From: Acephala macrosclerotiorum
Lineage: Eukaryota; Ascomycota; Leotiomycetes; Helotiales; Mollisiaceae
Length of the DNA: 64,000 bases
Direction of reading: 5' to 3'
Assembly: GCA_014904845.1 (NCBI GenBank)
Contig: MU119248.1
Coordinates: 186,001-250,000 of the forward strand
Shown here: piece after piece, positions 56,466 through 64,000 of the stretch
Layout of the letters: the number at the start of each line of letters is the position of its first letter
How positions within the stretch are numbered: the first letter of the stretch is position 1
Notes under the pieces: model-generated
The model's database searches: none
What the model was told of the DNA's origin: nothing
What the model saw: only the letters and a program-made list of their open reading frames with translations
Program-made: the position numbers and the translations under genes

Positions 56466-59400
56466 CAGTGTGAGAAATTGAGTAGTACTCAATAGCGAAC
56501 TAAGTGCTACTCAACTCAACTCAACCAAAATCTTAGGCTACTCTACTCAACTCAATAGCTAATGAGTAGTATTGAGTAGGCTATTGAGTAGAATCACGTG
56601 GTTTGGAGCCGCAGCACCTAATTGGCTGAATTAGCGAAGAGGCCTAAGAGTAGGCCTAATTGGGTAGAGCGCCTCGCTTATTTAAGCTTCGAAGGTTTTG
56701 CCGATGCCGAAAACCAAGAACCCTCCGATAATTAACTCGAAGGATTTAATTAATAATAAACCGAATAAATTGTTTAAAAATATATTCTTCGGGACTTAAA
56801 GTCTCTCGAATAGCTAAAATAACCTCCGAAAATTAAAGAGCCGAAATATTGTTCGATTTATTAAATAATATATATAACTCGACGATTTCCTCGAAAATAA
56901 TCATTATTCTCAATACAAACAATTCAATAACAACTCAACTACACAATATTTCTTCGAGATTTTTTTATCGAAATACTCTTCATTACTTGATAATAGCTTC
57001 TAAAACTATTAACTCCTTCAATCGAGCTCAAAATGCTCTTGAATTTGAGCTTAATAATCCCTCCGAACAAAGTTCTCTTTTCAAGGCCGGTCTTTTCAAG
57101 AAAAAACTTGAAAAAGTTCAATCTAACCCCGATAATCCAAGAATGGTTACTGTGTCTTATTGCAATTGCCCGTAAGTACTTATATTCTTAATATTTTCTT
57201 TTGTTTTTAATTTTAAAATATTTATTAATATTTATAGGAAAAAATGGACCAAACAACTGATTAATCATTCTACGAGCAATTACAAAGCACATCTTAAGTC
57301 TGGCCATAAAGTACTTTACGCTAAGTATTTGAATCCTGAAGATAATAGTATATTCTTTTATATTTGGATTTTTTAATAATTTACTAATATTTATTTAGAT
57401 GATTCTTCTGATGCTTCTAGTTCTCAAATGAGTATTACAGACTCATTTTCTACTATGAGAGCTAGTAAACGACCGAGAATAAAGACTCCACCTCCTTCAT
57501 TTGATAAAAATACTTTCTGGAGATTATTATTGAATTTTTTGATATTAAATAATATTTCCTTTCGAGCACTTTCTAGTGTAACTTTTCGAGCATTAATCGA
57601 ATACCTTAATTCGTTTGTATATTACTTATTCTATAGTATTTCTTACTAATTGATTAATAGGAATATCCCTAAAATATATAGGGTTATTTTAAAAGAACGA
57701 TTAAATCTTTTTTATATTTCGAAATTAGAGATAATTAAGCTCGAGTTACAAGAACAAATTAACTCCGGTAGAGATTTCTCTTTGACTTTGGATGTTTGGA
57801 CTGCTATTAATCAAGACGCATATCTCGGAATTACTATGTAAGTTTTTTCTTTTAAATTAATTAAAGAAATATTTATTAATTTTTAAAGTCATTTTATAAA
57901 TAAAGATTTCCAAATGAAATCTTATGTATTAGCAATGAAACACCTTACTAAAAAGCATACCGGAGCTTATATGAATCGAGTATTATGCGATACATTAGAA
58001 GATTTTAATATTCAAAATAATATTATAAAGTAAAATTAATTAATTATTTATTTATTAAAAGTATTTAAAACTAATTATTAATAGTATTACAAGAGATAAT
58101 GCTTCTTCTAACGATACTTTGATTGACGGATTTAAGAGGTATTATTCTTCAAAAGCTAAGACTTTTCGAGGAGATATCCATTGTCTTGCTCATGTTTTTA
58201 ATATCGTTATTCAAAAGATATTAAAAAATATTATCAAAGGAGATTATACTCTTCTTGATAATAGAAATATCTATGCAGAAGATGAAAAAAATGAAAATCC
58301 ACCCGAAGATATCTCAAGTAAGTTTATTTTATTTTATTTAATTAATTTATTAATAATTAATTTTTTAATTTAGATTTTTCGATTTGAAAAAAAATTCGAA
58401 AAATTATTATTAATATCCGATATTCTTCAGAGAATTTACGAGTATTTAAAGATCAAATTGAAACTATGAAAATAAAAAAAACTCGAGTTCCTCAACTTAG
58501 TAAGTTTTTTTTTTTAATTTAATTCTTTTTAAAAATATAAATATTAATATTTTTAGATCAAAAAACTCGATAGTACTCAACAGATTATATATTGACTTAC
58601 TTTTTAATAGCAATTAAAACTATTAATACTACTATTCTTCAATCAACATCTAAAGCTTTTAGAGATAATAAGCTTTTAGTTAGCGAAAAAAAAACTTAAA
58701 TATTTGAAAATTTGTAAACAAATTTTCGAAGTATTTACCCGAGCTACGAAGAAAATACAAGCCGAGAAATATCCGACGATATATTACTTGATGCCTGAAG
58801 TTTTTCAAGTATATAAAAATCTTGATAAACTTAAAAGAGAAATAAATGTAAATATATTTTTTATTTTTTTTATTTTCGAATTAATTAATATTTATTTATT
58901 TATTTAATATATATAAAGTAAATAAATAATTTTTTTTAAATAGAACGCAAATATCACTTATGCAATCAATCAAAGTATAGTCAAACTAAGGAGATATTAT
59001 CCTAAGGCTAGTATTATAAGCGATTCGAATAAAGCTATATATATAGCTTTAGTTTTAGATCCTAGAATTAAGCGAAATGACTTAATTGGTTTAGGATTTG
59101 AATCTGGACAAATAAGTGATATTATTACTCTTTTAAAAGAAGAGTTTAATTTGTAAGTTTATTTATTCTTTTCTTTAAATTTATATTTTTAATTAATTTA
59201 AATTTTTAGTCTTAAGCAAGAATCTCGAATATCTTTATTTTCTAATCAAGAGAATACTATTACAATAGAAAAAGATGATAATGATATCTATCTTACTGCT
59301 ATTGATATAAACGAGGATAATGAATTAGACGCTTATTTAGATTCTCTAAGAGTTATAAAAGAAGTAAATTTTAACTTTTTCACTTGAAATCTTCAACATA

Positions 59401-60012
59401 TTTTATTAATAAGTTTTCTTATATCTTTTTATAAAAAAGTCGCTAATATAAATTAGACTAAACCTTTAACTTGGTAATTAGAAAACTGTTCACGTTTTCC
59501 TATTTTATCTCAAGTTATAAAGAGATATCTTCAAATTCCAGCAACTTCGGCACCTTCCGAGCGCTTTTTCTCTCAAAAAGCTTTGCTTATTACAAAGCAC
59601 CGTAATAGAATATCTAAAGATACTCTAGAACAAGTTCTTTGCTTAAAAAGTTGAAGCGTAATTACAGAAGAAAAGTCTGAGAAAAAAAAAGAAAAAAAAA
59701 TAAAAAGGGAAAAAGACTCTAAGAATTTGTTTTATATTGAAGAGAAGTAGTTTTGATTGTTTTCTTTGATTTGAACTATAGATTGTAGTGTGTTTTAGTA
59801 TTTAGATTAAAGATTATATTCTTTTATTAAAGATATTTTATTCTATATAATTTTATATGTGATGGTCACGTGCTTCTACTCAATAGTATTGAGTAGCTAC
59901 TCACTACTCAATTCAATAGCTTAGTCATAGCACTGCTACTCATACTCAACTCAACTCAACTCAATACTACTCAATAACTACTTAAGTAGTTGAGTATTTT
60001 TTTCTCACACTG
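56466..60012 (+). mobile_element. hAT transposon, 3547 bp
   Basis: Ends CAGTGTGAGAAA (12 bp, perfect inverted repeat) and exact 8-bp duplications TCGGGAGC at 56458-56465 and 60013-60020, as expected for hAT. The interior is strikingly AT-rich next to the host sequence. Both ends carry arrays of the motif ATTGAGTAG and its reverse complement (about 56477-56600 and 59870-59998), likely transposase-binding sites. It encodes a degenerate hAT transposase. Confidence 0.95.
56849..59654 (+). pseudogene. hAT transposase, multi-intron, with stops
   Basis: Pieces in several frames form one transposase. A BED-type finger (YCNCP, KKWTKQLINH, LKSGH) lies near 57150-57310. The RNase H-like core shows LTLDVWTAINQDAYLGITM (57782-57840) and TRDNASSNDT (58090-58120), then RGDIHCLAHVFNIVIQKI. 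The C-terminal dimerisation block IPATSAPSERFFS lies near 59538-59576. AT-rich introns of 60-70 bp may explain some breaks, but a TAA in the segment before the dimerisation block (near 59475) and other stops suggest it is dead. Confidence 0.8.
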
Positions 60013-60610
60013 TCGGGAGCTGCGAAAAAGAGGAAGAGAATATCGCGTGGACCATCGAAGTAAACCAGGCCTTCGTCGATGTGCGAGGTATGTCTTGCCT
60101 TTCCACATGCTCGAGATGCAAAGCAAAGGTTGAGGAGGTCGTATTGGAGGTCTGGATTTTGAGAGTAGAGTTTGAAGTCGCATTTATCCTGATCTGCATC
60201 CCAAATGTTAGTCAGTATCTATTCCACGGCAGGATGGTGTGAATAAATGTCTAATAAAGTGTTCGTGGGGTGATGGTCTAGATGTAAAGGCTATGGATCT
60301 CGGAGGACAACTTACCATCTGTTTATTGTTCAGCCTTCGAAGACTTCCCCACCAGCTTTCCCTTCTCGCGTTGGGTCCACAACGAGTTATCGTGACATCC
60401 GAGCGTCATCTCCTTCAAAGATGTTATGTCTGATGGATTTCTGGAGCTTCTACTGAACAACCCTGCCACGATTAATTGTAGACCGAAATCTTCAACCTCC
60501 TGCATAAACTTCTCCCAAATGTTGATCTGGACCTCGGGTGGAAGTTTTGGGTAGAGATGGAAGTAGCCGAGGGGTTGAGATCGACCGTCTTTGAGTACGA
60601 GTCGTAATCT

Positions 60611-63600
60611 TGGGTTTCAAGGCTTTGTGGACAAACAAAAGGGTGAGCTGGTCGTCGGATTTGGCGCTAACGCCCCCTTTCGAGCTAAACGATTGGCTGA
60701 GCGTTTCGGAGTACGCGGGTCTCACAATTTACTACCATCACCTTTTAGAAATAGATGATGCATAGAAATATGTTGTCTAGAAGCTTTATTAGATTAATAA
60801 CAAGTGTGAAAAGCAAAGAACGAGGTGTCAATGATTGCTTTGCACACAAAGAATGACTTTATGTGCTTGATTAGACGAATTGCCCCCGTCCAAACGAATA
60901 GCGGAGACCTACGACGGGGATGTCTTATCTTGACAGATTAGATACATTGCCCTAAGCCCTTAATATGACTAAGTAGCTCCTATCTCGGCCTCGGATAATT
61001 TCTTTGAACTCGGAGCATTGTGACCCCAGATTTTCCGCGAAATCAAGTCAAGACAGAAGCCACAACTTGGCAACAATCAGCACCATGGCGCCCAGCACTA
61101 AGGTAATCTGGATGATTGCAACTAAGGAGAAGAACAATGGTATGCTTGCTATTATGCGGGTTGAAGACCTCCAGCTGATAACCGTCAAAGCAGTGCATTG
61201 CTATCAATTTTGAGCTTCGTTTGTTGACATAAAGAATAGAGTAGATGTGGAATAGTCAGGGGGTGTGGGATAGCTTGGAAGTTCGACCATTCAAAGCTTA
61301 GCGGATTTGAGGATATTTCCGCGTTCCCTCGTTCTCGGAACCAACTTTCCTCGCCTTCTTCACCTCTAACATCAATATCTCGCAGCAGAGTAACTTGCCG
61401 ACATGTGGATAGGAGGTCTACCTTTGTCCGACACACTCAGTTCAAGGCCGTAATCGTAAGTTTGTAGTCCCGAGGTTCTCCATTGCTGCCGTGCTCTCTT
61501 CGAGACGCGTCTTGCTTGAGCCTTCGCTGATTATTCTTGCCTAGGCTGTTCACTACCCAAGGAACCGAATCGCAGCGAGTCCAGAGTCCAGATGGCGTCG
61601 ATGAGGCATATTGATGGTAGCGGAGGAGAAGGGTTCATGAAGTTGGGGGAGCCGCCCGGGAAGAGTTCGGGAGACTATGCTGAATATTTGTCGATCTCAG
61701 TGAGGACCCAGCAGAGCGCGTTCTTGAAAATATTCTGGGGCTGCAGCTGATCGCCCTCCGGCAATGACATCCGCCGTTTCGTCCGCATGCCACCTGCGAA
61801 TCTTCGATCTGGTAACCTGCCCATCTACTTTTCGTCAAAAACATACGCCATCTGAGCTGCCGACACACTACTAGAACAAGTACCGAGATACTACACACCG
61901 AGTGATCTGATAGTCGGAGCTAAGAGGGATAAGAGCGGCTCATGGATAACCTTCAACAGTTCGGTCTATGAAAGCGAAGGAAGTGCTTCATTGCATAATT
62001 TGTTAGACCGACCGACCACCGAGGCGATAGAGAAGAATCGTTAATGCTGATTCCAAAATCCGTGGAAGCTGGTCAACGACTCTCCTCCGAATCAACAAGG
62101 AGGCGAACCGTATTGCGCGGGTCCTACCGGCAGCAACGGTTCGTGGTCCTACCATCTATGCAACCATTAGATCCTCTGCGGCAACAACGTCAAAAACAAT
62201 ATCAACAACACCACAATATGGGCTCCAATCTGCCTCCAGTCGACTGTCGCCCAAATGGGGGGCAAACCATATTACCACGACCAAGAATGCCCGCTGCCTC
62301 AGACATTGCGCTTTGATGCTCCTCATCGGCACCAATTCCAAAGCGACAGCCACTGTGACGCCTAAATTGTATAACTAAAGTATTTCGAAACCCCGGCAAA
62401 GCTTCCTCTCGCTACACCCTATTCGCCCTATTCACCCTATTCACCCTATTCACGCATATTTCACCAGCCATTGGATCTTGGGTACTGAGCACGACGGAGC
62501 CCAATATGGAAGCAGGATCTAGCGAGATCGAAGCTTACATGTCAACCTTTAAGTAGATTTTAATATGCTCTTGAGGTTATATGCCAACGGACTAATGTAC
62601 CCCACTCTTCGCTGAGAGGAACCTCACGTCATAAAGTTGGAGACTGCTGGCCCAAACCCTCTCTGATATTCCTGGTTCCTGGTCTGAAGAAATTGAGTAC
62701 TCATATTATTCGACGGACTGACTACTATGACGGAGCTAGCCCAGGATTTCGGGCTCAGCACCAACGGCAGCCGAGTCAAGTCTAAGGAATGGTCCGTAGC
62801 TACAACTGTGGTCCAACCCATGCCTCTAAATAAGCGCGGGAAAGCATTCTGCGCAGGAACAGCTAACTCGAGCTTGCCGACTTCCTACTCCATCATATGA
62901 GCTTGTGACCAAGATCTTCGGGTAAACCCGCCCATCTTGCTTGATTCGATTGAAAGACGGCGTCCCTTCAAAAGACTAGCATAGCATGATTCTCTTCGTC
63001 TTCACTCGCCGTCGTAAAGACTTGTATCAAGGCTCACCAGTCAAGTCAAGTCAAAGTTCAAGGCTGTGGAAGTAATGGGCCCGAGGGAAGTGTGGAGGCT
63101 CTACAGCCCCCTGAGTCAGACTACCAGCAAGTCAACTTGCTCGACATCCGTGATTGACTCGATAAAAACTGCTCCCCCCCCCCGATGAGTACTCCTCCTT
63201 CAATCCAGACATCGAATTCTGTGTAAGGAGGAAATTATTTCTTGTTACTCGTTATCAGGATGTCTGGAAATAGCAATGCAGCCTCTCAAGGCAACTGTAG
63301 TGATTTTCGGCAGGCCAAGTTCAGTGCGTCTGCCTTCATAAGTCATGACAACCAAAGCTATGGTTTCGGCAGATACTAACAAGACCAGACGGTAGATCTC
63401 ACCGTACCTTCCATAGTCCAAGCCTTGTCGCCACAGACTGTGTATCGACAACAAAAGCAACAGCGACAACAATACAGGCTTCAAAATATCGCTCATTACC
63501 CAAGAAATTATCACCGCGATCTCTTCGAACGTGAAATAAACGATTAGAAGCATGAATCATCTTGGAGACGGCCGAGGATCCCACGAGCGACCATCGATCA

Positions 63601-64000
63601 TGACTCCAAGGCTGCGCCCGCCTTTATCACGAACAGGAAGAATGGCAGAATGGCCCTCCGCAAGCCTCATAAGACAGCCATTAGTTGTCGAAATCGCCTC
63701 AATAGGCCTCATCTCGGAACACGAAACTGGTGCCTAGCTTGCGAGAACAAAACAGAATGATCAGCACGCTTAAGATCCTCGCTATCAGAACGGGCAAAAC
63801 GGCTTCAATAAGCCCCGCGGCCTTCTTGGAACGGCCAAACTCCTTATCTGGCATTTCGACTTATTCGATGGCAAGCATCCAGGACCAAGTCCCACTGGTG
63901 ACCAGTGCGGAAATGAGATGGGTGAAACTCTACTCTGGAAGCCAACCATACGTGTTTCATAACGTCGTTGAGAAGACTGGCAATTGTGAATCTTTCTTGC
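60611..64000. other. 3.4 kb at the right edge without a recognised gene
   Basis: Only short frames. The frame at 63245-63553 (minus, 102 codons) is hydrophobic but unrecognised. A 9-bp repeat lies at 62417-62452. Confidence 0.35.
62417..62452. repeat. 9-bp tandem repeat, four units
   Basis: CCCTATTCG followed by three copies of CCCTATTCA. Confidence 0.92.

Larger units (their letters stand above)
56227..60610 (-). pseudogene. 2EXR-domain gene interrupted by a hAT transposon
   Basis: The N-terminal part (60610 to 60013) carries LYPKLPPEVQINIWEKF, the 2EXR domain seen in many fungal proteins, followed by a 122-bp intron (60194-60315) and a block with CDFKLYSQNPDLQYDLLNLC. The C-terminal part (56465 to 56227) reads ALLPKVEHLAIPFDCIFLRR and ends at 56227. 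Between them lies a 3.5-kb transposon flanked by TCGGGAGC on both sides. There is an in-frame TAA before the intron (60323) and the 5' end is not resolved, so the gene had already decayed or the model is incomplete. Function of the family is unknown. Confidence 0.75.

Noticed and set aside
63820..63950. Possible cytochrome P450 C-terminal relic (AKLLIWHFDLFD on the plus strand)
   Set aside because: A single short match; the haem-binding cysteine loop cannot be found upstream in any frame, so it may be chance.

Overview
The window is nuclear DNA from a filamentous ascomycete (Pezizomycotina). The evidence is short GT-AG introns of mostly 48-90 bp, a class II hydrophobin, HET-domain genes, a 2EXR-domain gene and NACHT/ankyrin and TPR-CHAT proteins, mixed with single-copy fungal housekeeping genes. 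A helotialean-type genome is possible, but that is only an impression.

Layout. 1-7.1 kb: an edge-truncated gene of unknown function with an E-x-K motif, then a dynamin-like large GTPase of the SLIP-GC type. 7.8-14.4 kb: three decayed HET genes in a row: a near full-length one with two stops and a frameshift, a shorter relic, and an ankyrin-HET fusion on the other strand. 14.5-19.7 kb: a TPR-CHAT gene (caspase-like protease) cut in two by a 283-bp MITE, with a second MITE copy just beyond its 3' end. 20.0-21.1 kb: a divergently transcribed 308-aa protein of unknown function. 21-31 kb: ordinary genes, namely an M20 amidohydrolase, splicing factor Spp2 and the NuA4 subunit Vid21/Eaf1. 32.4-37.3 kb: an apparently intact NLR-like gene joining a SERAC1-type hydrolase, NACHT, ankyrin repeats and a ZZ zinc finger, with a 705-bp assembly gap inside the ankyrin array. 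37.3-43.8 kb: gene-poor DNA with AT-rich relics, a hAT-like MITE, a hydrophobin and a perfect-looking foldback. 43.9-49.2 kb: a multi-pass membrane protein, an INSIG homologue and a small membrane protein. 49.6-53.0 kb: a third MITE copy and an intact HET gene. 54.5-60.6 kb: a small unknown gene and a 2EXR-domain gene interrupted by a 3.5-kb hAT transposon with a perfect 8-bp target duplication. 60.6-64 kb: no gene recognised.

Together the accessory genes (large GTPase, HET, TPR-CHAT, NACHT-ANK) are those used by fungi for nonself recognition and regulated cell death. They alternate with housekeeping genes, many are broken, and the breakage is partly by transposons and partly by point changes. 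The best candidates for something new are the divergent TPR-CHAT plus 308-aa partner arrangement, the hydrolase-NACHT-ankyrin-ZZ protein with near-identical repeats, and the active-looking MITE family.
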